From positions 5,207,001-5,271,000 of the forward strand of contig NZ_CP012673.1 in assembly GCF_002950945.1 (NCBI RefSeq): 64,000 nt of DNA, in the 5' to 3' direction. Every line of letters begins with the position of its first letter. Within the stretch, counting starts at the first letter, position 1. The notes under the pieces are model-generated. The model was not told the origin of the DNA, searched no databases, and saw nothing but the letters and a program-made list of their open reading frames with translations. Positions 18,201 through 26,613 of the stretch are shown here, piece by piece. The stretch comes from Sorangium cellulosum. GTDB taxonomy: Bacteria > Myxococcota_A > Polyangia > Polyangiales > Polyangiaceae. The translations under genes and the position numbers were made by a program.

Positions 18201-18311
18201 CTGCTCGCCGCGCTGGGCTTCGACCCGGCCGCGGACGTGGCGCTCGACGCGGACATCGCGGGCACCTTCGTGCTCGCCCCGCAGGTGAAGGACACGAGCG
18301 CCGCCGCGTAG
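15237..18311 (+). CDS. DUF6603-like large protein of tail-collar operon
   Basis: This 1024-residue protein starts at ATG 15237 after AGGAGG. It is a beta-rich protein without membrane segments. Residues about 290-720 contain blocks I associate with the DUF6603 family: LRLDGFGLAYENDALRVGG, GAYAYVEDKPSLFLYATLKY, GGPPFFFVTGLSAGFGYGR, FPLVAQAMDG. The repeated pattern of short beta-hairpins with LxLG/DRFELGLLGL motifs resembles barrel or prism folds. The family name is from memory and its biochemical function is not established. It is translated in the middle of the five-gene operon, 30 bp after collar protein B. Confidence 0.65.
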   Translation: MALDIVIGEDDLASIRTLREALAAQFQVDFFPGFLGTLDEQVPLQSATFYANTQKNQYEIAFAIGIKVSEDNEGEAQHLILGMNIVIKPDKNTGGKRPAEYGGKIDVPVSDDVRLTFEGQFTSKMGDMYIAQLNVTGEPAIPLHALFGGVAPGLAALIPEELEIPLGGNVVAVLTGRVGSGLGSRILVGVGFHAGVNLGQLPLVGLYFEDGKAQADFTLELLATTHDWTHKELKALNGVLEELESPFMIRPSSSSAQDLTRGAHLVGYAAFGDIRQTWYTPLRPRTGSWNPFLAAAPGRALGRGRAPRSAPDDALVTVGQNGAWIDVQRAVGPVHFARLGLTYGDGAAELVPEIVLSVGPLRLLLNGVSVRLPLPGGDPELRLDGFGLAYENDALRVGGAFLRSERDGFEEYAGMAALELRLKASGGKPPASIGLAAIGAYAYVEDKPSLFLYATLKYPLGGPPFFFVTGLSAGFGYGRSLEDPRLEDVARFPLVAQAMDGTGDDDTDDPGVVAAGQLRELSRYIKIAPDAGFLAIGVKFTSFKMLEGFALLTAELGDRFELGLLGLTRLEVPFGVPEPLVVLETALQARFAPSEGTLLVQGQLTDASYLLSPSCRLTGGFAFATWFAGEKAGDFVFTIGGYHPSFKVPKHYPTVPRVGFDLRLGSTLSLRGEAYMALCAHAVMAGGSFAADFEAGPAWASFRMGADFLICWKPYCYDVHLRQHFKFGLGPLSASLGAELHVWGPDLGGYAKLKVFLFSVTVRFGNRDAFGPTPIEWPEFRASLLPADEEVCSIAVAEGLMRQVKTVTGEALWVVNPKDVALTIDSVIPIKEAYHPGENSPARGNAGFGVAPMGVSAGNLRSELRVSIWRDGVDVERDKFKLTAVQRRAPAAVWGEPRMSGDRLRFPDVNGPQFVEGALSGLRIEPAQPPKGGDTDDVAVRLLLFEPGDVLGDHTFAALPAFRAAGGEDPERREAIQRSIAGHAGRDALLAALGFDPAADVALDADIAGTFVLAPQVKDTSAAA

Positions 18312-18344
18312 GCGGCGCCCACCACGGATTCACGAGGGAGAGCC

Positions 18345-20339
18345 ATGCCGTCTGTCAATTTGCGCGCGTTGCGAGGGTCGGGGCTGCGCGTCCGCGGGTC
18401 GCTCCGGACGCCGAGCGAGGACGGAACGATCGAGTTCCTGGAGTTCCACCAGCCGGCGCTGGAGAGCGGGACATACAAGATCGAGATCCAGCAGATCCTC
18501 GAGGCCCCCGGGAAGATCCCGACGCAGGGCTTCCCGAAGCGGCTCAGCTTCGCGGTCCTCGGGGAGCGCTTCGGCCCGCTCGGGCCGGAGGACATCGTCG
18601 CGATGTTCCCTCCGCCCGGCAGCGTGGGGGAGCACGCGAACGTGCTCCCGCACATCACGCTGAGCCGCAGCACGCTTCCCTGGGAGCGCCTGCCGGGCCT
18701 CGTGGACGAGAACCGCTCCTGGATGGCGCTGCTCCTGTTCCGCGCGTCGGACTTCGTCGACCAGGGCGTGGAGAAGCCGCGGGTGCAGACCATCACGCTG
18801 GGCGAGCTCGTAGAGCCGCCCGAGGAGACGGCGCGCTTCCCCGAGGGGGTGGCGCTGGAGGAGGGGCAGCAGGCGTCGGACGAGGTCACGGTGATCGACG
18901 TGCAGTGGAAGACGCTGCAGCACCTGCTGCCGACCGCGGCGGAGCTCGCGCTGCTCGCGCACGCCCACCAGCGCAAGGACGGCAACGAGGTGCCCGAGGG
19001 GGACCTCGACGCGACGGTGATATGCAATCGCCTTCCCGAGCCGAACGGCACGAGCACCGTGCACCTGGTCTCGCTGGAGAAGTGCTATCCGAACGGGGTC
19101 TTCCATGCGGAGGGCGCCGGGCCGGACGAATGGATCCGGCTGGTGAGCCTCGCGAGCTGGACGTTCGACAGCGTGGACCCGGAGCAGAGCTTCAGCGCGC
19201 TGCTCAAGGGGCTCGACCGGGCGCCGGCCGAGCTGCGGGCGCCGCTGCCGGAGGCGCTGCCACCGGCGAGCCCGGCGGCGCCGTACCTCGAGCAGGGCTA
19301 CGTGCCGCTGCCGCACCGGATGCGCCGGGGGAGCAAGAGCGTGTCGTTCTACCGCGGGCCGTTCGCGCCCGGGATCGGCGCGGACGAGGTGAAGCTGCCG
19401 GCGGAGTGCGCGGACGAGCTCGTGCGCTACGACCCGGACACGGGCATGTTCGACGTGTCGTACGCGGCCGCGTGGGAGCTCGGGCGGCTGCGGACGCTGG
19501 CGAACACGCGCGTGGCGCTGGAGCTGCTGCGCTGGACGCGCGAGAGCGCGCAGCGGCGGCACGCGATGCGGCAGCGGGCGGCGCGGCGGCTGCCGCTGCG
19601 GCAAACGCGGTCGGAGCCGGTGGAGATGCCGGAGGTCGTGGCCGAGTGGCTCGCCGACCTGGAGCACCTGGTGGGGCTTCCGTTCAGCTACCTGGTGCCG
19701 GACGAGCGCCTGCTGCCCGTCGAGGGGCTGCGCTTCTTCTGCGTGGACCCGGCCTGGGTGGAGTGCCTGCTCGACGGGGCGCGCAGCGTGGGCCGGGTGA
19801 CGAACGCGGATCTCGAGCACGCGCGCACGGTGCGGGCGAGCCGCTCGGAGGGGCCACAGCGGGTGAGCGGGTTCCTGATGCGATCGAGCGTGGTCTCGGG
19901 CTGGCCGGGCCTGCTCGTGGAGGGTTACCCGGAGCGGCTGCCGGACCCGAGCGTCATCCCGCCGGCGACCGACGCGCTGACGCCGCTGCGGTTCGACCGG
20001 CTCTCCTCGGACACGCTCCTCGTGCTCTTCGCGGGCGAGGTGAAGACGCTGGACGTGTTCCAGGCGCCGGAGGCGATGCACTACGGGCTCGACGCGCAGG
20101 AGGCCGGGGGGCAGGAGTTCACGAAGAACCTGCGGGACCCGTCGGGGGCCAGCCAGCCGGAGACCGTCACGGTCCCGTGGCGCCACGCGGACAGGCAGGT
20201 GGTCGACATCGCGGGGCTGGCGGAGCGGATGAAGGCGGCGCTTGCGCCGGTGCGGGCGGAGCTGCCCTTCACGGGGGCGCAGTTCGCGCTGCAGATGATC
20301 GAGGGGACGGAGCGGGTGCGGTTCGTGGCCAGCGGCTGA
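18345..20339 (+). CDS. Unknown protein, last gene of tail-collar operon
   Basis: I do not recognise this 664-residue protein. It begins MPSVNLRALRGSGLRVRG (RBS GAGGGAG) and has no signal peptide. Notable segments are SVGEHANVLPHITLSRSTLP and ENRSWMALLLFRASDF near 100-145, a basic Arg-rich stretch RRHAMRQRAARRLPLRQTR near 405-425, and LPFSYLVPDERLLPVEGL near 445. The end, RVRFVASG, is repeated as a relic at 11307. It follows the DUF6603-like gene by 33 bp. It may be an assembly or inner component of whatever the collar proteins build; this is inference from linkage only. Confidence 0.7.
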   Translation: MPSVNLRALRGSGLRVRGSLRTPSEDGTIEFLEFHQPALESGTYKIEIQQILEAPGKIPTQGFPKRLSFAVLGERFGPLGPEDIVAMFPPPGSVGEHANVLPHITLSRSTLPWERLPGLVDENRSWMALLLFRASDFVDQGVEKPRVQTITLGELVEPPEETARFPEGVALEEGQQASDEVTVIDVQWKTLQHLLPTAAELALLAHAHQRKDGNEVPEGDLDATVICNRLPEPNGTSTVHLVSLEKCYPNGVFHAEGAGPDEWIRLVSLASWTFDSVDPEQSFSALLKGLDRAPAELRAPLPEALPPASPAAPYLEQGYVPLPHRMRRGSKSVSFYRGPFAPGIGADEVKLPAECADELVRYDPDTGMFDVSYAAAWELGRLRTLANTRVALELLRWTRESAQRRHAMRQRAARRLPLRQTRSEPVEMPEVVAEWLADLEHLVGLPFSYLVPDERLLPVEGLRFFCVDPAWVECLLDGARSVGRVTNADLEHARTVRASRSEGPQRVSGFLMRSSVVSGWPGLLVEGYPERLPDPSVIPPATDALTPLRFDRLSSDTLLVLFAGEVKTLDVFQAPEAMHYGLDAQEAGGQEFTKNLRDPSGASQPETVTVPWRHADRQVVDIAGLAERMKAALAPVRAELPFTGAQFALQMIEGTERVRFVASG

Positions 20340-20366
20340 AGCGCGGGTCGCCCTGGATCGGCGCCG

Positions 20367-20381
20367 CCACGGGTCCCGTGG
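20367..20381 (+). terminator. Small palindrome after operon
   Basis: CCACGGGTCCCGTGG lies 28 bp after the last operon stop. The usable stem is six pairs with a 3-nt loop and no T-run follows. It is a weak terminator candidate between the operon and the convergent glycosidase-like gene. Confidence 0.3.
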
Positions 20382-20472
20382 GCACAGCGCTTGCGGCGGA
20401 CCTATCAGGTCGACGTGCCCTCCTGTACTGGCTGTGGCGGCAGGCGGCTGACGGCGGCGCGCGGCCCGCGCC

Positions 20473-21386
20473 TCACTCGACGACGATCGCGACGAGGCCG
20501 GGAGCGTGCCGACGTCGACCTCGAGCATGCCACCCTCGTACGTGAACTCTGCCGCGCGGTCTGCCTCGAAGTCGAGCGAGGCGAGCGTGACCCGGGTCGG
20601 GCTTTCGTCCATGCGGAAGCTCGCCCGGAAGCCCTCCAGCTCCACCACGCCAGCATCGTAGGTGTGGTTGATGACGTGGAGCACCGTGCGGCCGTCCTGC
20701 AGCCGCACGAGGTTGTGGCTCGCCTTCCTGGAGTCCGGACACACCGCCGGGTTCTCGAACGACACGCACTCTCCGAAGGAGAGGGTCACCGTTTGCGCCA
20801 GGTCGGTCGCGCCGTGGTACAGGTCCTCGTGGAATTTGTAGTGGTCGCGGAAGCGCGCGAAGAAGTCCATCATCCCGAGCGCGGTCGCCGTGTTGTCGTC
20901 CGTCGTCGTGCGCAGGGGCAGGGCGAAGTACAGGCCGTTCGCGTAGACCTCCGCGACGAAGACACGGAAGTAGTCCTCCCGCTCCTCCGGCGTGAGAGCG
21001 TAGTACTTGTTCATCGTCTCTGTGGGCCAGTCGAGGAACAGCATCAACGGGACCTCCTTGCCGCCGACGAGCTCCTGGACGCGCTTCGACCGCGCCCTGA
21101 GCGCGCGCAGAGCGTCCCGGAACGTCTCGGCGCCGTTCAGGCGCCCCTCGGCGGTCGTCGGCACCCAGTCCATGCCGCGCGGTCCGGGACCCTCGATGTT
21201 GTACTCGTACAGGCCCACGCTCTGGAGGCCGACGAACGGGACGATACCGTTCGAGGAGATGAAGATCTCGCGGCCGTGCCGCGCGCGCGCGTAGCGCCGG
21301 AGCTCGAGCACGACCTCCTGCCAGTAGACGAGCGACGGGTAGAACTCGACGAACGTCCCCTCCTTCGGATCCGGGCGGTTCGGCAT
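20473..21386 (-). pseudogene. Glycoside-hydrolase-like gene, 5'-truncated and frameshifted (copy 1)
   Basis: From ATG 21386 the minus strand encodes a TIM-barrel glycosidase-like C-terminal part: EGTFVEFYPSLVYWQEVVLE, REIFISSNGIVPFV, EVPLMLFLDWPTETMNKYYA, ALGMMDFFARFRDHYKFHED. A beta-sandwich-like end follows (TRVTLASLDFEADRAAEFTY, EVDVGTLPAS). Against the paralogue at 40651-41395 one G is missing near 20494, so the ending VAIVVE stop is reached only in another frame; unshifted reading runs into antisense nonsense to 18330. Upstream of 21386 the conserved WGWTMPNRPDPKEG suggests that the real N-terminus, with the signal sequence and half the barrel, is missing. The family assignment is tentative. 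Confidence 0.6.
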
Positions 21387-21677
21387 GGTCCAGCCCCACT
21401 CGTCGACTCTGGATGAGGCGATCCCCGAGCTGGCCGGCGGCGGGGCGCCTCCCGTCGGAGCGCGCGCCGGCTCCGGCGCTGCAAAAAATCGTCCGCGCCG
21501 GCGATTTGGTGAAGGACCGGGGCGGCCGGCGGCATCCAGGGAGCCGGACGCCACGGTCGACCGCCATGGCCCAGCGCGCCTCGCCGGGCGACCTGGATCG
21601 CCTGCGCGCGCTGGCCGCTCGTGCTCGGGCGTGGCGCTCCGCGCCGCTCGGCGTCGTGGTCATCTCCAGGAGATCTC

Positions 21678-23765
21678 ATGCCCTCGAAGCGCTCGAGTTC
21701 GAACCTCCCCGTGTGTTCATGGTCCCGTCCAGCCCCTGCCGGGCCGCGGCGGAGGGCGCGGCAGGCCGCGCTGCTCGCGTTCGCCGTCCTGCCCGCCGCA
21801 TGTTCGGATCTCGGGCCGGGGGACGGCGAGCTCGCCGACCTCCCGGAGGGAGAGGCCGCCTCGGCCGCCCAGGAGCTCGCGCTGCCCTTCCCGATCGACG
21901 AGCGCAAGTCGCTCCTCGTCACGGACGTCGACATCGTGTCCGAGTTCAAGCTGAAGGACGTGTTTCAGCAGCTGATCGACCAGTCGGGCGCCCCGGGCCT
22001 CACGCCCCTCGCGCTGTTCCAGCGGTTCATCGACACCAACCGGAGCGACGCGACCGGGATCTTCGCCGATGTCCCGCACTGCGACGAGGTGCTCGGGAAT
22101 ACGGACGACATCTACCCGCCGTTCGATCCCGGCTCGGTGGGCGGCCCTGTCCCCATCGAGCAGCAGGTCCAGACCGGCTCCAGGAACGGGTGGCCCATCT
22201 TCTGCCCGCGGCCCATCGGGATCGACGCCACCCGCGACCCGTTCACCGACCTGACGGCCGGCCATGCGTACACCGCCACGACCCTGGCGAACCGCTTCGA
22301 CCTCGCCCCGCCGGACGGCGCCGATTGCGGCGAGTACCGGATCGTGTTCGCGCGGCGCTCCGGCGCGTTCTCCGGCGTCCAGCGCCATTTCATCATCTTC
22401 GAGGCCCGGCTGCCCAACCCGAACCCGAGCCTGGGCCGGCAAGCGTGCCGCCCGGTCGTCGAGTTCTGGCAGAACCTGTCGGATCCCGCGAAGAGCCCGG
22501 CGACCCGCGCGAGCGAGCTGAAGGCGTTCTACTTCGATGGGCTGCCCGGGTTCGAGCCCGTCATCCACATCGATCACTACGGCAACGCGCCGGGGCCGAA
22601 CCACGGCCATGTCCGCACCAACGAGTTCACCTTCTTCCCGAGCGCCTCCCAGGCGGCCAACACCACCTGGTCGCTCCGGGAATTCAGGGTCACACACGGC
22701 ACGAGCAGCGCTCCCTCGCTGAGCATCGTCCCGTCCTTCGTCGACGACAACCCGGCCGCGAAGCTCTTCTCGCCCGCCGCGTCGAGCGATCCGCGGGTGA
22801 GCTCCTTCCAGGGCATCGTCTTCCCGTCGCTCGTGAACCGGCTCGCCGCCGCCGACGACATCAACCGCTTCGCCTATGGCAGCTCGCTGCCGGACGAGCT
22901 GAACGCCGGCGAGAGCCTGGCGACCCCCTTCAACAACAACTACCTGAACGCGTTCGACAGCGGGGGGAGCCTGAAGAGCACGATCCAGAGCAGCCTGACG
23001 TCGATGGGCAGCGATCTGACCCCGGAGCAGGTCGTGGCGCGCGCTCAATCGCTCTCCTGCGCCGGCTGCCATGAGCCCCTGGACCGCGACGGCAGCACGC
23101 CCACGTTCGATGTCGGCGTGCCCGGGACCCCCTTCCCCGACACGCTGGGGTTCACCCACACCTCCGAGAAGACCGAGTCCATCGACGGCACGACGAGGCA
23201 GCGCTTCATCATCTCGGGCGCCCTCACCGGCGTGTTCCTCCCGTTCCGCAAGCGGGTGATGGAGGAGTTCCTCCTCGGCGACCCGATCCTCGGGTTCGAG
23301 AAGCCGAACGCGTGGACCGCATCGAGGAGCGTGCAGTGGCAGCACACGGGCCGGGTGAAGGAGGGCGTCGCGTCGCTGGAGTTCCGGCCGCTGGCCGCAG
23401 GGGCCACGCTCACCAGCGCGAGCTTCAGCACGGCGGGCTTCACGCCGGTGGGCGACAAGATCAAGATCGAGCTCTTCGTGCCGACGATCCAGGCGAACCC
23501 GAGCGCGGTGGGCACCGTCGAGGTGCGGCTCTCGATCCCGTCCGCCGGCATCAGCAACCTGTCCGCCGGGAGCGTCGACCTGACCAGCCTCCCCCGCGGC
23601 ACCTTCAGCACGGTCGTCTTCCCGGCGCTCCCGGCGAGCGCCGTGAGCGCGCTCAACGCGGCGCCGAGCGACGTGCAGCTGAAGTTCGTCTTCAACGTGG
23701 CAATCAACAGCACGACGATCAACGCGGGTCCCTATTACCTGGACAACGTCCGGTTCGAGAACTGA
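21678..23765 (+). CDS. Lipoprotein with single CxxCH haem-type motif
   Basis: A 695-residue lipoprotein: ATG 21678 with RBS AGGAGA, an Arg-rich N-region, the hydrophobic core AALLAFAVLPAAC and a lipobox Cys. The mature part starts with Asp/Glu/Gly-rich sequence, then a long domain with FDLAPPDGADCGEYRIVFAR and NHGHVRTNEFTFFPSASQA. Near residue 461 is CAGCHEP, a c-type haem attachment motif in a context SLSCAGCHEPLDRDG reminiscent of terminal cytochrome-like segments of myxobacterial exported proteins. A C-terminal beta-sandwich (SLEFRPLAAGATLT; YYLDNVRFEN) resembles a carbohydrate-binding jelly roll. It is probably an outer-membrane-anchored, mono-haem protein; its function is unknown. Confidence 0.75.
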   Translation: MPSKRSSSNLPVCSWSRPAPAGPRRRARQAALLAFAVLPAACSDLGPGDGELADLPEGEAASAAQELALPFPIDERKSLLVTDVDIVSEFKLKDVFQQLIDQSGAPGLTPLALFQRFIDTNRSDATGIFADVPHCDEVLGNTDDIYPPFDPGSVGGPVPIEQQVQTGSRNGWPIFCPRPIGIDATRDPFTDLTAGHAYTATTLANRFDLAPPDGADCGEYRIVFARRSGAFSGVQRHFIIFEARLPNPNPSLGRQACRPVVEFWQNLSDPAKSPATRASELKAFYFDGLPGFEPVIHIDHYGNAPGPNHGHVRTNEFTFFPSASQAANTTWSLREFRVTHGTSSAPSLSIVPSFVDDNPAAKLFSPAASSDPRVSSFQGIVFPSLVNRLAAADDINRFAYGSSLPDELNAGESLATPFNNNYLNAFDSGGSLKSTIQSSLTSMGSDLTPEQVVARAQSLSCAGCHEPLDRDGSTPTFDVGVPGTPFPDTLGFTHTSEKTESIDGTTRQRFIISGALTGVFLPFRKRVMEEFLLGDPILGFEKPNAWTASRSVQWQHTGRVKEGVASLEFRPLAAGATLTSASFSTAGFTPVGDKIKIELFVPTIQANPSAVGTVEVRLSIPSAGISNLSAGSVDLTSLPRGTFSTVVFPALPASAVSALNAAPSDVQLKFVFNVAINSTTINAGPYYLDNVRFEN

Positions 23766-23809
23766 GCCGCATCGCGCTCTCATGAGCAGGACGCGGAGGG
23801 GCGCTTCCG

Positions 23810-23902
23810 CTCGAGGACCCCGACGGCAACAAGTTCGAGGTGCACCAGTACACGCCGACGAGCACGCAGTACACCGGCGGGGTGATCGAGGCGGACTGGT
23901 GA
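23810..23902 (+). pseudogene. Glyoxalase/VOC family C-terminal fragment
   Basis: Thirty codons before a TGA read LEDPDGNKFEVHQYTPTSTQ and a short tail. LEDPDGNxFEVxQ is the characteristic metal-ligand-bearing last strand of vicinal oxygen chelate (glyoxalase/bleomycin-resistance) proteins. No start or N-terminal half exists upstream, where the frame meets the end of the lipoprotein gene. It is a relic. Confidence 0.7.
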
Positions 23903-24010
23903 GCAGCGGCGCGGTCTGGACGGGACCGCGGCCGCCGCATGGTCATCTGCTTGCGCCGTCGCTCGGCGGAGCCACGCGTGTCGTGGGAGCCGCACGACGA
24001 CACGCCGGCA

Positions 24011-26422
24011 TCACCGCACCGTGATGTTGGGCCTGGGGGGCTCCCTCATGCCGCCGCCGATGTGGAAGCTGGTGTGCGGCGGCTGGTTGTAGGTCGCGTT
24101 TTGCGCCGACACGTTGGCACGGTACTGCGGATCGTGCATCAGCGTGTAGATGCGGCGGTCGGTGACGTGATTGGTGGTGTAGATGCGCAGGCTGCTGCCG
24201 CACAGGAACACGACCTCCTCGCGCCAGTCGCCGAACAGATCCGCGCTGAGCGTCGGCACCGATTTGCTGCCGTTGATCGAGGTGCAGCCTTCCGCGGTGA
24301 AGCCCCGACCTTCGCCGTCGAAGTTCACGACGGTGTTGCCGTTGAGCAGCTCGCGGCTCTCGTCGCCGTCCCACCAGACCAGGAAGTTCACCTCGCGGGG
24401 ACGGGAGCCGATGTTGCGACCATTGGCGGCATTGAACAGGCCGGCGGTGTTGGTCCAGGCCTCACCTCCGGGGCTATCGGGAGTGATGTCGTCGGCAGCG
24501 CCGCGGCCCGGTCCCTCGCCGTCGCTGTTCGGGCCGCGCCACAGGACCTCGCAGGTCTCCGCATCTCGAAGGAAGTACGAGGGCACGCCGTCACTTTCGG
24601 TCGGCTGAAACACCTCGAGCCCGGGGCGCGAGGGGACCAGGTCGGCGATGTGAAGCGCGTCGCCGTGTGCGTAGAAGCTGACGGCGCACTTGCCCCTGCC
24701 GTCGGGGCCGATCGTCGCGCCACCCGGGATGATCTCCTGCCTCAGGTCGCCGTCCGTGTCCGCCGCCATGACGCTGTGAACGCCCTTGCCGGCGTAGGCG
24801 CCATTGCCTCTCGCCGAGGAATCGAAGCTCCACATCAGGCTCAGCCTGCCGTCGCGGTAGTTGTACGCTCCGAACGTCGTCCGGGCGTAGTAGCCCCGCT
24901 GCATGACGACGCTCGGTCTGCCCGAGTCATCGAGGAACGCCAGCGTCGCGTTGTAGCGATCCGAGCGGTTGCCGTTGTTGTCGCCGAAGCTGCCGCTCCC
25001 GTAGGGGGCGTGGTACGCGATGGTCGCGAGCTCCGAGCCGTCGACGCCGCTGAAGACCGTGAGATACTCCGGCCCGCTCAAGATCTTGCCCGCCCCGTTG
25101 CGGTAGTCTCGCCGGTCGTCATCGCTGGCGGCGGGACCGGTGTGCAGGAACTCTCCCTTTCCATCGCGTGTGCCGGGCGCGGTCTTGACGGCGATCTCCG
25201 CGCGACCATCGCCATCCAGGTCGTACACGACGAAGGGCGTCGTGTGCTCGCTCTCGCGGATGTTGATGCCGAGGTCGATGCGCCACAAGAAGGTGCCGTC
25301 TGTGTCGTAGGCCGCGAACTTGGGCTGGCCGGTGCGGCCGTCTTGCGACGGATCGCGGGGGGTGTCCTGCTCTTTGACCACGAGCTCGTAGTCGCCGTCG
25401 CCGTCGAGATCGCCGGGGGAGGCGTCACCGGCGTCGTAACCGGCGGGCGTTCGGAGCGGGATGGTCAGGTAGTTTCGCTCCCACGTGGGTGTGCCCGCGT
25501 CCCCGTCACGCGTGTTGGCCGAGTCGCCCTGCTCGGCGCCACCGATCACGGCGCGGACAGTGTACTTCGCGCTTCTGGGGGCCCCCGAATCGTAGTAGTT
25601 CGTCGAGTTGGTGATGGGAGCGCCGTTCACCTTGGTGCCGTCGCGGTAGACGTTGAACCCGATCCCGCGATCCTCGTAGCCCATCAACCGCCAGCTGATG
25701 AAGTTGCCTTCGCCCGAGCGCACGGCCACCACGCCGCGGCACAGGTTCTCCATCGCGACGTGGCCGGTCGCGGCGCCCGGCTTCACTCCGCAGATTGACT
25801 CGCCTGGATCTCCGGTGCCGCTGCCACCACCACCCGTCGAGGCGCTGCCACCACCACCCGTCGAGGCGCTGCCACCACCACCCGTCGAGGCGCTGCCACC
25901 ACCGCCGCCCGAGCCGGCGCCCTCCACCGGCACGAGCTCGATGTAGTCGATCTTCAGGTCGTAGCCCGACGCGGAGGAGTTCTTGCCCGTGACCTGGAAC
26001 GAGAACTCGACGTTGCCGGAGAGCGCCTTCTCCCCGAGCGTCGCCGTCGTCCACCTGTCGCCCGTGGACGAGCTGTAGGCGTCGAGGCTCGCCACCGTCG
26101 AGCCGGCCACCTTGACGTCGTACTTGCCGTACACGTTCCGCGTCGCGTAGCGGAGGACGATCTTGTACGTGCCAGCCTCGACCGACTTCGAGAACTTGAA
26201 GAAATCGCCGCCCTGGTTGGCGCGGAACTTCACGTCACCCGGGTTGGTCTCGATCCTGTCTCCGGAGGAGATCGACCACGACTGCCCCTCGGCCTCCATC
26301 CTGACGGCGCTGAGCGCGTCGCTCAGGGAGTCCACGTCCACGAAGCCATCGCCCGCCGCAACGCAGCCGGCGAGACCGAGCGACAGCAACCTACCGAAAG
26401 TGTAAGCAAACTTGAATTTCAT
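24011..26422 (-). CDS. Rhamnogalacturonan endolyase (PL11) lipoprotein
   Basis: This 803-residue protein has a lipoprotein signal (LLSLGLAGC, Cys20). A carbohydrate-binding-like beta-sandwich spans about 40-165 (MEAEGQSWSISSGDRIETNP, AGTYKIVLRYATRN, DLKIDYIELVPV). A linker of three GGGGSAST repeats follows, then a long PL11 (YesW/RGL11-type) catalytic propeller: ENLCRGVVAVRSGEGNFISW, GFNVYRDGTKV, GDLDGDGDYELVVKEQDTPR, YDLDGDGRAEIAVKTAPGT, and SADLFGDWREEVVF near the end. Repeated DxDGDGxxE Ca2+ loops are visible. PL11 lyases cleave rhamnogalacturonan I of pectin by beta-elimination. It is predicted to be anchored outside the cell for plant polysaccharide digestion. The RBS at 26422 is weak. 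Confidence 0.9.
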   Translation of the reverse strand: MKFKFAYTFGRLLSLGLAGCVAAGDGFVDVDSLSDALSAVRMEAEGQSWSISSGDRIETNPGDVKFRANQGGDFFKFSKSVEAGTYKIVLRYATRNVYGKYDVKVAGSTVASLDAYSSSTGDRWTTATLGEKALSGNVEFSFQVTGKNSSASGYDLKIDYIELVPVEGAGSGGGGGSASTGGGGSASTGGGGSASTGGGGSGTGDPGESICGVKPGAATGHVAMENLCRGVVAVRSGEGNFISWRLMGYEDRGIGFNVYRDGTKVNGAPITNSTNYYDSGAPRSAKYTVRAVIGGAEQGDSANTRDGDAGTPTWERNYLTIPLRTPAGYDAGDASPGDLDGDGDYELVVKEQDTPRDPSQDGRTGQPKFAAYDTDGTFLWRIDLGINIRESEHTTPFVVYDLDGDGRAEIAVKTAPGTRDGKGEFLHTGPAASDDDRRDYRNGAGKILSGPEYLTVFSGVDGSELATIAYHAPYGSGSFGDNNGNRSDRYNATLAFLDDSGRPSVVMQRGYYARTTFGAYNYRDGRLSLMWSFDSSARGNGAYAGKGVHSVMAADTDGDLRQEIIPGGATIGPDGRGKCAVSFYAHGDALHIADLVPSRPGLEVFQPTESDGVPSYFLRDAETCEVLWRGPNSDGEGPGRGAADDITPDSPGGEAWTNTAGLFNAANGRNIGSRPREVNFLVWWDGDESRELLNGNTVVNFDGEGRGFTAEGCTSINGSKSVPTLSADLFGDWREEVVFLCGSSLRIYTTNHVTDRRIYTLMHDPQYRANVSAQNATYNQPPHTSFHIGGGMREPPRPNITVR

Positions 26423-26430
26423 GGTTGCAC

Positions 26431-26613
26431 CTAATCCAGTTGTTTAAGAAGCCGCGACGCCGATCCGCTCGCTGAGGTCGTCCGACGCCGCAGGCTCGCT
26501 GCGCTCCGGCTCGACCAGCGCTCCACCGCGCGTTCGCCAAAGACGTGATACAACGCGCGGGCCAAGAGGCGGCTGCGGTACACACTCAGGGCTCCCGCCA
26601 TGAGCAAGGCCAT
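26431..26613 (-). CDS. Possible small membrane protein
   Basis: A 60-residue minus frame from ATG 26613 begins MALLMAGALSVYRSRLLARA, a plausible single membrane segment, then is Arg/Ser-rich. The RBS is poor and the open frame extends further upstream without a better start (AAGGAG occurs upstream but has no standard start near it). It lies just before the PL11 gene on the same strand. It may be non-coding leader. Confidence 0.25.
   Translation of the reverse strand: MALLMAGALSVYRSRLLARALYHVFGERAVERWSSRSAASLRRRTTSASGSASRLLKQLD

Noticed and set aside
7271..20339. Prophage or contractile injection system
   Set aside because: Only collar-type proteins are present; no capsid, portal, terminase, sheath, tube, baseplate or lysis gene.
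15092..20545. 1817-residue plus-strand frame
   Set aside because: Overlaps two well-supported genes in another frame and has shadow composition.
18330..21386. Readthrough of the glycosidase-like frame to 18330
   Set aside because: Result of the one-base deletion near 20494; sequence beyond is antisense to the operon's last gene.
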